DNA of 64,000 nucleotides from contig JAGOZU010000001.1 of the NCBI GenBank assembly GCA_018058545.1, forward strand, positions 58,843 through 122,842. Direction: 5' to 3'. Below are positions 54,136 to 63,964 of the stretch, one piece after another. The stretch is from Promineifilum sp. (GTDB taxonomy: Bacteria > Chloroflexota > Anaerolineae > Promineifilales > Promineifilaceae). Numbering within the stretch: the first letter of the stretch is position 1; each line of letters starts with the position of its first letter. Below the pieces are notes generated by a model. It was not told the DNA's origin. It searched no databases and saw only the letters and a list, made by a program, of their open reading frames with translations. The translations under genes and the position numbers were made by a program.

Positions 54136-55308
54136 ATGACCAGCACCCTTCGCGACCACTTCCTGCTCGATCCCGACATCGTATTTCTCAACCACGGCTC
54201 CTTTGGGGCGACGCCCCGGCCGGTCTTTGACGCCTGGCAAATGTGGCAGCGCCGGCTGGAACAGCAACCGGTGCAATTCCTGGGAGGCGACATCGGCGGC
54301 TATCTGGCCGAGGCCCGAGCCGCGCTTGGCCGTTACCTGAATGTCGCCGCCGATGACCTGGTGTACGTACCCAACGCCACCTTCGCCGTCAACGTCGTCG
54401 CCCGCTCCCTGGCCCTGGGGCCGGAGGACGAGGTGCTGACGACCGACCACGAATACGGCGCGTGCGAGAACGCCTGGATCTTCATGAGTCGCGAGCGCGG
54501 CTTCCGCTACATCCGGCGGCCGATCCCCTTGCCCTTGCCGGATGATGACAGCATTGTGGAGCAGCTTTGGGCCGGGGTGACGCCGCGGACGAAGGTCATC
54601 TTCATCAGCCACATCACCTCGCCAACGGCCGTCCGCTTCCCGGTCGAGGCGATTTGCGCCCGCGCCCGCCAGGCCGGCATCCTGACCGTCGTCGATGGCG
54701 CCCACGCGCCGGGGCAAATCCCGCTCGATCTGGCGGCCGTCGGCGCGGACTTCTACGCCGGGAATTGCCACAAATGGCTGTGCGCGCCCAAGGGCAGCGG
54801 CTTCCTCCATGCCCGTCCGGAGGTGCAATCCCTCATCCAGCCACTCATCATCGGCTGGGGCTGGGGCGAAGGTCGAACCTTCAGCTTCGGCAGCGATTTT
54901 CTGGACTATCTCCAATACCCGGGCACGAACGATTATGCCGCCTATCTGGCCACCCCGGCGGCGATTGAGTTTCAGGCCCAACACGATTGGGACGCCGTGC
55001 GAGAGCGCTGTCATGCCCTGGCGGCCGAGACCATCGACCGGATCAATCATCTCACCGGCCTGCCGCTGCTCTATCCCGACCATGTGTCCTTTCATCAGAT
55101 GGCGGCCGCGTCCCTGCCCCCCATCGCCGACCTGCCCGCTTTCAAGAAGCGACTCTACGACCAATATCGAGTGGAGATCCCCTGTATCCAATGGGGCGGC
55201 CGATCATTTATCCGAATCTCGATTCAGGGTTATAATAATCAAGCCGATACCGACGCGTTGTTGGCGGCATTGGAAGTGTTATTGGCGCGCGCGGCCGCCG
55301 GTTCATAG
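54136..55308 (+). CDS. Class V aminotransferase (isopenicillin-N epimerase-like)
   Basis: 390 residues. Fold-type I PLP enzyme: the N-terminal LDPDIVFLNHGSFGATP motif is typical of the epimerase-like branch. VVDGAHAPGQIPLD holds the PLP-ring Asp and His, and DFYAGNCHKWLCAPKGSGFL holds the Schiff-base Lys. The substrate is not predictable; cysteine desulfurase activity is less likely because the C-terminal Cys loop is missing. It lies 49 bp after the GT39-like gene. Confidence 0.9.
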   Translation: MTSTLRDHFLLDPDIVFLNHGSFGATPRPVFDAWQMWQRRLEQQPVQFLGGDIGGYLAEARAALGRYLNVAADDLVYVPNATFAVNVVARSLALGPEDEVLTTDHEYGACENAWIFMSRERGFRYIRRPIPLPLPDDDSIVEQLWAGVTPRTKVIFISHITSPTAVRFPVEAICARARQAGILTVVDGAHAPGQIPLDLAAVGADFYAGNCHKWLCAPKGSGFLHARPEVQSLIQPLIIGWGWGEGRTFSFGSDFLDYLQYPGTNDYAAYLATPAAIEFQAQHDWDAVRERCHALAAETIDRINHLTGLPLLYPDHVSFHQMAAASLPPIADLPAFKKRLYDQYRVEIPCIQWGGRSFIRISIQGYNNQADTDALLAALEVLLARAAAGS

Positions 55309-55350
55309 CTCCGGCAAGGTCGGTGATATTTCAACGACTGGAGTGTGGTG

Positions 55351-56358
55351 ATGGCCAAAAAGAAGAGCGGATTTCTTGATAATCTCGGCGACCTCATCGA
55401 CCGCGGGCTGGATTTCCTGAATCAGGAAACCGTGGACGAGCCGGCCGGTGGCAACCCCGATCCGCTGACGCGCCGGGTCTCGCTCATCATTCACAATCCG
55501 CGCATCCCCGGCGCCGGCAACCAGCCCCTGAACAAGGCTCTGGGCTGGAACGAGGTCGATAAACTCGTCGATGGTTACATCAGCGACTTGCGCGAGTGCA
55601 GCCATGGCTATCTGAATTATGAGGTCGTCGGCGAAACGACCGTCGACAAGTTCCCCTGCAAGGCTGACGGCTTCACCTACACCCCCGACAGCTACATGAA
55701 TGCCTGGAAGACGCGCAAGGGTTTCCACGATCCTGATCTGGTTGATTATTACACCCTCATCGACGAGTTCAACATGATCCCCCAGGTCAATGAGAACAAG
55801 GTCGATGAGTTCTGGCTGTTCGCCTTTCCCTATGCCGGCTACTACGAGTCGATCATGGCCGGGCCGGGCGCGTTCTGGTGCAACTCGCCGCCGCTGACCG
55901 AGACCGGCCAGGCTTCGCGACGCTTCGTCATCATGGGTTTCAGCTATGAGCGCGGCGTGGGCGAGATGCTGGAGAACTTCGGCCATCGCGCCGAGTCGAT
56001 CATGAAGCACACCTTCCGGCACAAAAAGGGCGACGACAATCTTTGGGAGCGCTTCTTCCGCCACGAGTTCAAAAACCCGGGCCAGGCCGAGGTGGGCTGG
56101 ATGCACTACGCGCCCAACAGCGAGCGGGATTACGACTGGGGCAACAAGCGCTGGGTGCTCAGCCGCTGGCGCACGTGGCCCAACTTCCCCAATCTTGAAG
56201 GCGAGGCGCAGTGGGTCGATAGCCGTGACTGGGGCAGCGGCGACATCCGGCTCCATCACAAATGGTGGTTCAACCTGCTGCCCCACATCACCGGCTCGTC
56301 CGGCGGCATCGACTATAACTGGTGGAAGTACATCGTCGATCCCGAGACAGTTCGTTAA
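55351..56358 (+). CDS. Unrecognised conserved-looking soluble protein
   Basis: 335 residues from the ATG at 55351 (GGAG 7 nt upstream). No signal peptide or membrane helix. It is rich in aromatic residues, especially Trp, with motifs such as VSLIIHNPRIPG, GWNEVDKLVDGY, WLFAFPYAGYYESIMAGPGA and WWFNLLPHITG. The segment FPYAGYYESIMAGPGAFWCN with later HYAPN and HHKWWF could form a catalytic or binding site, but I recognise no family. The small membrane-anchored gene follows after 21 bp. Codon use matches the neighbours. Confidence 0.72.
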   Translation: MAKKKSGFLDNLGDLIDRGLDFLNQETVDEPAGGNPDPLTRRVSLIIHNPRIPGAGNQPLNKALGWNEVDKLVDGYISDLRECSHGYLNYEVVGETTVDKFPCKADGFTYTPDSYMNAWKTRKGFHDPDLVDYYTLIDEFNMIPQVNENKVDEFWLFAFPYAGYYESIMAGPGAFWCNSPPLTETGQASRRFVIMGFSYERGVGEMLENFGHRAESIMKHTFRHKKGDDNLWERFFRHEFKNPGQAEVGWMHYAPNSERDYDWGNKRWVLSRWRTWPNFPNLEGEAQWVDSRDWGSGDIRLHHKWWFNLLPHITGSSGGIDYNWWKYIVDPETVR

Positions 56359-56379
56359 TCAGTCACAGGAGGTAGGGCC

Positions 56380-56823
56380 GTGAAACTGACAGTGACGCAT
56401 ATTGTGCTCCTCGTCGTTCTGGTGTTGGGCATTGCGGCGTTTTTCCTGTTCACCAAGGACGCCACTTCGCCGGGAGAGGATCAAACGAACGACGGCCCCC
56501 TCTGCCCGGTGGCCACGCCGGAGTTCTTTCTGGTCGAGCCGGTCACATCGCCCACCGATCAACTTAGCCAGGTGCTCAGCGTCGATCTGGGCAACGGCGA
56601 GACGATCACCGTCACGTCCGAATCGGGCATCGTCACCGTCCCCTTTGATACCTTCCCCAAGGAGATCGAGATTCCGCTGCTGCCGAACACCACGCATAAT
56701 CTGACTGTGGAGGGCAAGGTGCGCGAAGTCATGCAGGGAGATTGCGCCTACGGTGGCTATACCCTGAGCACAACCACCGACCGCAACGGCGGCCCGCTGG
56801 TCATCGAGCAACGCCAACCCTGA
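56380..56823 (+). CDS. Small membrane-anchored extracytoplasmic protein, unrecognised
   Basis: 147 residues. The start is GTG with a perfect AGGAGG 6 nt upstream. One N-terminal helix (HIVLLVVLVLGIAAFFLF) anchors a beta-rich domain of about 115 residues with two cysteines (LCPVATPEFF and GDCAYGGY) that may bond. It probably forms an operon with the 335-residue gene upstream. Function unknown. Confidence 0.72.
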   Translation: MKLTVTHIVLLVVLVLGIAAFFLFTKDATSPGEDQTNDGPLCPVATPEFFLVEPVTSPTDQLSQVLSVDLGNGETITVTSESGIVTVPFDTFPKEIEIPLLPNTTHNLTVEGKVREVMQGDCAYGGYTLSTTTDRNGGPLVIEQRQP

Positions 56824-56873
56824 TCCCGGCGAGACGAATGATTCGCGGCGATTTTCTTTTTGCGATGAAGGGC

Positions 56874-56985
56874 TATAATCAAGCCCATGTTAGCTCTGTC
56901 TTCAAACCCTGATGTGGCCGGCGACGCGGATATTGATCCCCCCTCACCGGACGATCACAGATCGCTACCTAACTCTCTGATGTAG
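56874..56985 (+). CDS. Leaderless 32-codon upstream ORF (candidate leader peptide)
   Basis: TATAAT (56874-56879) is followed by 7 nt and an ATG at 56887 that opens a frame of 32 codons ending in TAG at 56983-56985. The predicted peptide begins MLALSSNPDV and is acidic. It ends one base before a hairpin and 55 bp before the ABC permease start. No homology is recognised; it may be a regulatory leader rather than a functional protein. Confidence 0.4.
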
Positions 56986-57040
56986 CCCTGGACATGCCGC
57001 GGTGCGTCCAGGGTATCCTGAACCTGGAGACGCAGTCCAG
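56986..57040 (+). promoter_or_regulatory. Two hairpins in front of the ABC permease, one masking the ribosome site
   Basis: CCCTGGAC (56986-56993) pairs with GTCCAGGG (57006-57013). CTGGA (57024-57028) pairs with TCCAG (57036-57040) directly before the ATG and includes the GGAG. The TCCAG inside the first hairpin can pair with the second arm instead, so alternative folds exist. Confidence 0.5.
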
Positions 57041-58762
57041 ATGGCGCAATCCCGCAATACTTTTCGTACTCAACGAAGCGAACAAGCCTTCACTTGGGGC
57101 GATGTACTCGCCTTGGCACTGGTGGCCGCGCTGTTATATGCCGGCGTCCGCCTGGCTCTCGATGCCCCCCAGGTCATCCAGGGTCCCGAGATTTCGCTGG
57201 CCCCGTCCGCGCTGCCCTGGTACACCCTGCTGTCCGTCGGCCGCATGACGGCCGCCTACGTCCTCTCCATCGCCTTCGCCCTGCTTTACGGACGGGCCGC
57301 GGCCTACAACCGGCGCGCCGAGCAACTGCTCATGCCGCTGCTGGACGTGCTGCAAAGCGTGCCCATTCTCTCCTTCCTGCCCGTCGTCCTCCTCGGCCTC
57401 AGCGCGGTGCTGCCGATCAACGTCGCCGCCGAGCTGGCTTCCATCGTGCTGATCTTCACCAGCCAGGTCTGGAACCTGGCCTTCGCCTGGTACCAGTCCT
57501 TAACCACCATCCCCAAGGAGCTACGCGAGGCCGGCAGCATCTTCCGCCTGAACACCTGGATGCAGTTCAGGAATCTGGAGTTGCCTTTCGGTATGATCAG
57601 CCTGGTGTGGAACAGCATGATGTCCTGGGCCGGCGGCTGGTTCTTCCTGATGGCGGCCGAGATCTTCACTGTTGGCTCGCGCGACTTCCGCCTGCCTGGC
57701 CTGGGCGCCTACCTGCACGAGGCCGCCGGCCAGGAAAATATCGCCGCTGTCGGCTGGGGGCTGGCCGCGCTGATCCTGACCGTGGTGCTGCTCGATCAGC
57801 TCGTCTGGCGGCCGCTGCTGGCCTGGTCGGACCGTTTCAAGGTGGGCACAGTGGAAAACGACGAGCCGCCGACCTCCTGGTTCTATGATCTGGCCGGCGA
57901 CTCCCGACTGGTCAACTGGCTTTTTGACCACCTGCTGAACCCGCTGACCGAACGGATCGATCAAACCATGATGCGTCGTTTTCCCATGCGCGCGGCCGCC
58001 GGGGAAAGCGGGGCGCGCAACCAATGGGTCGGGCCGCTGGTCGCCGTCCTGTCGGGTCTGGCGGTGCTGTTCGGCCTGTATCGCGCCGGTCTGATGCTGT
58101 GGGGCATCCCGCTCAGCCAATGGGGCGAGTTGGCGCTGGGCCTGCTCGCCACCCTGTTGCGAGTGACGCTCGCCCTGGCCATCGCCCTGGCCTGGACCGT
58201 CCCTTTGGGCGTGGCCATCGGCACCAACCGGCGGCTGGCCACCCTTCTGCAACCGCTGGTTCAGGTGACGGCCTCCATCCCCGCGACCGCTCTCTTCCCG
58301 GTGATCCTGCTGCTGGTGATCGGGCTGCCGGGCGGGATGAACCTGGCCGCCGTATTGCTGATGCTGATGGGTACGCAATGGTACCTGTTGTTCAACATCA
58401 TCGCCGGAGCCAGCGCCATCCCGCAAGACCTGAAATACACCACCGAGCTGATGCATCTCAGCGGCCGGCAACGTTGGCGCGTCCTGATCCTGCCGGCCAT
58501 CTTCCCCTACCTGATCACCGGCGCCATCACCGCCAGCGGCGGGGCCTGGAACGCCAGCATCGTGGCCGAATACCAGCATTTCGGCGGCAAAACCCTCTCG
58601 ATCACCGGCATTGGGGCCACGATCGCCGAGGCCACCGCCGACGGGGATTATGCCCTCCTGCTGGCGGCCACGCTGGCCATGGTGCTGGCCGTCATCCTGA
58701 TCAACCGCCTGCTTTGGCGACGCCTCTACCTCCTGGCAGAAGAAAAATATCGTATGGAGTGA
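57041..58762 (+). CDS. Fused double ABC permease (nitrate/sulfonate/taurine type)
   Basis: 573 residues from the ATG at 57041. Two BPD_transp_1 domains are fused head to tail. The first (about 50-270) has the EAA-like IPKELREAGSIFRLN, and the second (about 355-565) has IPQDLKYTTELMHLSGRQRWRVLILPAIFPYL and AWNASIVAEYQHFGG. Between them lies a loop of about 60 residues. The single protein would supply the whole membrane channel. The ATPase gene begins 3 bp later. Confidence 0.88.
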   Translation: MAQSRNTFRTQRSEQAFTWGDVLALALVAALLYAGVRLALDAPQVIQGPEISLAPSALPWYTLLSVGRMTAAYVLSIAFALLYGRAAAYNRRAEQLLMPLLDVLQSVPILSFLPVVLLGLSAVLPINVAAELASIVLIFTSQVWNLAFAWYQSLTTIPKELREAGSIFRLNTWMQFRNLELPFGMISLVWNSMMSWAGGWFFLMAAEIFTVGSRDFRLPGLGAYLHEAAGQENIAAVGWGLAALILTVVLLDQLVWRPLLAWSDRFKVGTVENDEPPTSWFYDLAGDSRLVNWLFDHLLNPLTERIDQTMMRRFPMRAAAGESGARNQWVGPLVAVLSGLAVLFGLYRAGLMLWGIPLSQWGELALGLLATLLRVTLALAIALAWTVPLGVAIGTNRRLATLLQPLVQVTASIPATALFPVILLLVIGLPGGMNLAAVLLMLMGTQWYLLFNIIAGASAIPQDLKYTTELMHLSGRQRWRVLILPAIFPYLITGAITASGGAWNASIVAEYQHFGGKTLSITGIGATIAEATADGDYALLLAATLAMVLAVILINRLLWRRLYLLAEEKYRME

Positions 58763-58765
58763 TCG

Positions 58766-60073
<1,308 letters not shown>

Positions 60074-60120
60074 CGGCCTGGATCGACGGAGGACCGATTA
60101 TAATGAGAGGTGATAACGGC

Positions 60121-61872
60121 ATGAGCAACGGCCGGCTACAACTAAACGAACGGGACCAGGCCATGCTGGCCGGCGAGATGGGCGAGGCCACGCGGATGGC
60201 CATGCGCATTCTGGTCACGATGGCCGGCGTCTATGGCGCAGACCATCTGCTCGACATCGAATCGGCCCACATCGACGGCTGCCTCTACCACGGCTACTCC
60301 GGCCTGGAGTTTGCCGAGCGACTGGTGGCCGGCGGGGCGGCCGTCGCCGTGCCGACCACGCTCAACGTGGGGGCGATGGACCTGATCAACCCTGACGTGT
60401 TTCGCGGGGACGCCCAATTGGGACAGTGGGCCACGCAACTTATGCAGGCCTACGAGGCGATGGGCTGCCGGCCGACCTTCACCTGCGCCCCCTACCAGGC
60501 CCAGCATCGGCCGTCATTCGGGACGCAGATCGCCTGGGCCGAGAGCAACGCCATCGTCTTCGCCAACTCCGTGCTCGGCGCGCGCACCAATCGCTATGGC
60601 GACTTCATCGACATCTGCTGCGCCATCACCGGCCGCGCCCCGGCCATGGGCCTGCACTTGCCCGAAAATCGCGCCGGACAGATTTTGTTCCGGCTGAAGG
60701 ACATCCCCGACCGGCTCCTGGCTGAGGACGTCCTGTTCCCGGTGCTTGGCTATTGGCTGGGCGCGCGAGTGGGCACGAAGATCCCCGTCATCGAAGGATT
60801 GCGGCCAGAGACGACCGAGGACCAGCTCAAGATCATGGGCGCGGCCGCGGCTTCGTCGGGCGGCGTGGCGTTGTTCCATGCCGTTGGCGTGACCCCCGAA
60901 GCGCCGACACTCGCGGCGGCCTTGCAGGGCCACGTCCCGGAGCGGGTTGTGGAGATCACCCTTGATGATCTCAAGGGCACCCTCGCTATCCTGTCCACTG
61001 CGGCCGACGGCCCCATCGACGTCGTGGCCCTGGGCAGCCCCCATTTTTCGATGACCGAATTCGCCCAACTCCTGCCGCTGGTGGAGCGTTTCCCGCCCCG
61101 GCCGGGCGTCGAGTTCATCGTCTGCACCGACCGGCTGGCCCAAATAACGCTCCACCGGCGCGGTTGGCTGGAACGATTGCGCGCCGCGGGCGTGCAGATC
61201 GTCGCCGACACCTGTATCCTCGGCACGCCTATCATACGCGCGCAGGATGGCGTGTTGATGACCAACTCCGGGAAATACGCCCACTACACGCCCGGCAGCA
61301 TCGGCCTGCAGGTCGTCTACGGCAGCCTGGAGGAGTGCGTGCGTTCGGCCGCGGCGGGCGAGGTGTGGCGCGATGTCACCCTTTGGGCCGGCGAGCGGGG
61401 GGACGCGAGAGCGGAACAGCAGGAGAGCGGCGAAACGAAAAAGCAGGCGAGCACGAGCGAAGGCTATCGGCTTCTGGTTCCCGGGGAGGCGACCGGCCCG
61501 GCGCTCGTCCTCGATGCCCCGCTCAGCCTGTGGGGTGGGCTGGACCCGGTGACGGGAAACATCATCGACCAGCGCCATCCCCAATGGCAGGCCAACGTGA
61601 CCGGCAAGGTGCTGGTGATGCCGGTGGGTCGGGGCAGCAGCAGCGCCAGCAGCATCCTGCTGGAGGCCGCGCGTCGGGGCACGGGGCCGGCCGCGATCGT
61701 TCTGGCCGAGCCGGACGCGATCCTGGCGCTTGGCGCGGCCGTGGCCAGGGAGCTATACGGAGCCGCCCCGCCGGTGCTGGTTATCGACAGCGATGCCTAT
61801 GCGCGGATAAGGACGGGCGACGAGGTAACCGTCTCTGCAGATGGATTAACGGATTCCCCTCTCCCCGCATGA
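60121..61872 (+). CDS. Aconitase-X fusion (large DUF521 + small DUF126 domains)
   Basis: 583 residues from 60121 (GAGAGGTG upstream; ATG at 60103, itself within TATAATG, is possible). Residues to about 420 are the AcnX large domain: HIDGCLYHGYSGLEFAERL, VPTTLNVGAMDL, RTNRYGDFIDICCAITGRAP and MTNSGKYAHYTPG. A Glu/Gln/Lys-rich linker of about 30 residues (DNA purine-rich) leads to the small swivelling domain: LVLDAPLSLWGGLDP and MPVGRGSSSASSILLEA. Fused AcnX enzymes in bacteria are cis-3-hydroxy-L-proline dehydratases; split archaeal forms act in the mevalonate pathway. An Fe-S hydro-lyase either way. Confidence 0.87.
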   Translation: MSNGRLQLNERDQAMLAGEMGEATRMAMRILVTMAGVYGADHLLDIESAHIDGCLYHGYSGLEFAERLVAGGAAVAVPTTLNVGAMDLINPDVFRGDAQLGQWATQLMQAYEAMGCRPTFTCAPYQAQHRPSFGTQIAWAESNAIVFANSVLGARTNRYGDFIDICCAITGRAPAMGLHLPENRAGQILFRLKDIPDRLLAEDVLFPVLGYWLGARVGTKIPVIEGLRPETTEDQLKIMGAAAASSGGVALFHAVGVTPEAPTLAAALQGHVPERVVEITLDDLKGTLAILSTAADGPIDVVALGSPHFSMTEFAQLLPLVERFPPRPGVEFIVCTDRLAQITLHRRGWLERLRAAGVQIVADTCILGTPIIRAQDGVLMTNSGKYAHYTPGSIGLQVVYGSLEECVRSAAAGEVWRDVTLWAGERGDARAEQQESGETKKQASTSEGYRLLVPGEATGPALVLDAPLSLWGGLDPVTGNIIDQRHPQWQANVTGKVLVMPVGRGSSSASSILLEAARRGTGPAAIVLAEPDAILALGAAVARELYGAAPPVLVIDSDAYARIRTGDEVTVSADGLTDSPLPA

Positions 61873-61919
61873 AAAGGCGACTGAGCCGTCGCGGCTATCA
61901 AACAAGTGGACAAAACGTT

Positions 61920-62351
61920 CTACGATGAAAACTCAAAAGCCAGATAGGCGCGCCGCTTGTCCCCTTCCCCGCGCTCGATAAACGAGGCCCTGACCGGGCG
62001 GCCGATCCATTCAATTTCCGGCCGCAGGCTATCCACCCCGACGATCTGGGCGCTGATGCGCGGCCCTTCTTCCAGCTCGACGATCCCGGCGATATAAGGG
62101 TTCGACCGGTCGTAGCCGGCGTCGATCATCGCCGACGTGCCGATGTAGACCGAGGTGAAGGCGGCCAGCTTGCCCCGGCCGGAAAGCTCCACCCACTCCA
62201 TGTCGTCGCCATGGGTGCGCGGGTCAATCGGTCGCGGCGGCACGAAGACCTCCCCCGTGTCGCGATTGCGCGACCCCATCAGCTTGCCCTCGTTCATGAA
62301 AAACTGGAAAGAAACCGCCGTGAACGGTCGTTCGATTGTTTGTTCAGTCAT
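61920..62351 (-). CDS. DUF35 OB-fold protein, zinc ribbon cysteines lost
   Basis: 143 residues from the ATG at 62351. VEWxELSGRGKL-type OB-fold start (MEWVELSGRGKLAAFTSV) and AGIVELEEGPRISAQIVG match the acyl-CoA-associated DUF35 family. The N-terminal rubredoxin-like part keeps VFVPPRPIDP but has no cysteines where CxxCG and CpxC are expected. DUF35 proteins form complexes with thiolases; the thiolase gene ends 10 bp upstream. Confidence 0.85.
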   Translation of the reverse strand: MTEQTIERPFTAVSFQFFMNEGKLMGSRNRDTGEVFVPPRPIDPRTHGDDMEWVELSGRGKLAAFTSVYIGTSAMIDAGYDRSNPYIAGIVELEEGPRISAQIVGVDSLRPEIEWIGRPVRASFIERGEGDKRRAYLAFEFSS

Positions 62352-62361
62352 AGTTCTACCC

Positions 62362-63621
62362 TTACCGCCGCTCATAGATATGCACAACGCAGGTTTGCCC
62401 CGTGCCGCCGACGTTATGGGTCATGGCCAGATCGACGTCGCGGTCAACCTGTCGATCGCCGGCCGTGCCGCGCATTTGCTTCCAGATTTCGACCGCCTGG
62501 GCCGCGCCGGACGCGCCGACCGGATGCCCCTTCGACTTGAGGCCGCCCGACGTGTTGATCGGCTTGAGGCCAAAGCGCGCCGTCAGCCCTTCCTCGGCCG
62601 CCTCGTGGCCCGTGCCCGGAGCGAAGAATCCCAGGTCTTCGGTGGCGATGATCTCGGCGATGGTGAAGCAGTCATGGACTTCGGCGATCTTGATGTCGTC
62701 GGGCGTCACCCCGGCCATGGCATAGGCCTGCCGCGCGGCGAGTTGCGCGGCGCGAATGCCGGTCAACTCCGCCCGGTCGTGCAGCGCGGCCGCGTCGCTG
62801 GCCTGCCCGCTGCCGATGATATAGAGCGGGTCATCGGTGAACCGTTTGGCCAGCTCCTCGCCGACCAGCAGGATGGCCGACGCGCCGTCGGTCACCGGCG
62901 AGCAGTCGAACAGCCGCAACGGCCAGGCGATGAGCGGGTTGGCCTTGTCGTCGTGCATAAAATCCATTTCCGTCCGCCAGGTGGGGACGGGCAATCCCTT
63001 TTGCTGGGCCTTGGCGATGCGCCCGGCCATCAGATCGGCGATAGAGGTCTGGAACTGGGCCTTGGGATTGAGCTTGCCGTTCTCGTGGTTCTTGATGCCC
63101 ACCTGCAACAGGGCATCGGCCGACGCGCCGTACCGTTTCATGTAGGCGGTGGCCATGGCCGCGTAGAAGCCGGGGAAGGTGAAGCCGGCGGGGATCTCGA
63201 ACAGCATGTCCCCGGCCGTAGCCAGCGCGTCGGTGACCCCGGCCGTCGGCAGGTTGCTCATCTTCTCCGCGCCACCGACGAGCACCATGTCATAGGCTCC
63301 GGAAGCGATGGCCAGAATGCCCTGGCGCAAGGCGACGCCGCTGCTGGCGCAGGCATCTTCGATACGTGTCGCCGCGCGCGGAGCCAGCCCCACCCAGTCG
63401 GCCATGATGGGCGCGATGTGCCCCTGGCCCTCAAATAAATCGCTGCTGAAATTGCCGATGTAGACGGCTTCGATGTCGCCGGGGTCGAAGCCCTTGTCGA
63501 CGGAGAGGCTCATATCCTGATAGGCCTCGACGAACAAGTCGCGCGTCGACTTCTCGGGGAAGGAGCCGAACTTGCACATTCCTGAGCCGACGATGGCGAC
63601 GCCTCGATTGAGTTTTTTCAT
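62362..63621 (-). CDS. Thiolase (SCP-x / acetyl-CoA acetyltransferase type)
   Basis: 419 residues. Nucleophile Cys91 (EDACASSGVAL), EVHDCFTIAEI in the His position region, and the C-terminal GGLKSKGHPVGASG. It lacks the second active-site Cys motif of biosynthetic thiolase and belongs with the archaeal-type/SCP-x group that works with DUF35. It condenses or cleaves acyl-CoA. GGAGACAGG precedes the ATG. Confidence 0.92.
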   Translation of the reverse strand: MKKLNRGVAIVGSGMCKFGSFPEKSTRDLFVEAYQDMSLSVDKGFDPGDIEAVYIGNFSSDLFEGQGHIAPIMADWVGLAPRAATRIEDACASSGVALRQGILAIASGAYDMVLVGGAEKMSNLPTAGVTDALATAGDMLFEIPAGFTFPGFYAAMATAYMKRYGASADALLQVGIKNHENGKLNPKAQFQTSIADLMAGRIAKAQQKGLPVPTWRTEMDFMHDDKANPLIAWPLRLFDCSPVTDGASAILLVGEELAKRFTDDPLYIIGSGQASDAAALHDRAELTGIRAAQLAARQAYAMAGVTPDDIKIAEVHDCFTIAEIIATEDLGFFAPGTGHEAAEEGLTARFGLKPINTSGGLKSKGHPVGASGAAQAVEIWKQMRGTAGDRQVDRDVDLAMTHNVGGTGQTCVVHIYERR

Positions 63622-63748
63622 TACCTGTCTCCAGTGGCCGGTTCATGAAGACCGGCCGGCGGTTCCCGCCCAATTCGTGTAGTTTAATCTGCGCTCCCAT
63701 ACACCAAATGCCGGCATAATGGCGCGGAGTCAACCACGTTATCTAGCT

Positions 63749-63754
63749 ATTATA
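63749..63754 (-). promoter_or_regulatory. Possible -10 for the thiolase/DUF35 operon
   Basis: Leftward TATAAT lies 128 bp before the thiolase start. No clear -35. The 63622-63930 stretch otherwise shows no gene. Confidence 0.3.
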
Positions 63755-63930
63755 AAAAGCAAAAGGAGCGATTCGGTTACAGCTATCTTATCATTTTAAC
63801 CCGGCTCTATCCATACCTGACCGAGCCGGATACCTCCCAGGCGGCCGGCCCGCCCCCTCACCCTTTCACCAATAAAATGAACCGACCATGAGCGAACGCT
63901 CCACCAGCGACGGGAACCATTAATATGCTT

Positions 63931-63957
63931 CAGGCGTCTATAATGTCGAGGCGCCTG
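63931..63957 (+). promoter_or_regulatory. Promoter inside an inverted repeat at the right edge
   Basis: CAGGCG (63931-63936) and CGCCTG (63952-63957) flank TATAAT (63939-63944). The arrangement suggests an operator over a rightward -10. Confidence 0.45.
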
Positions 63958-63964
63958 TTACCGG

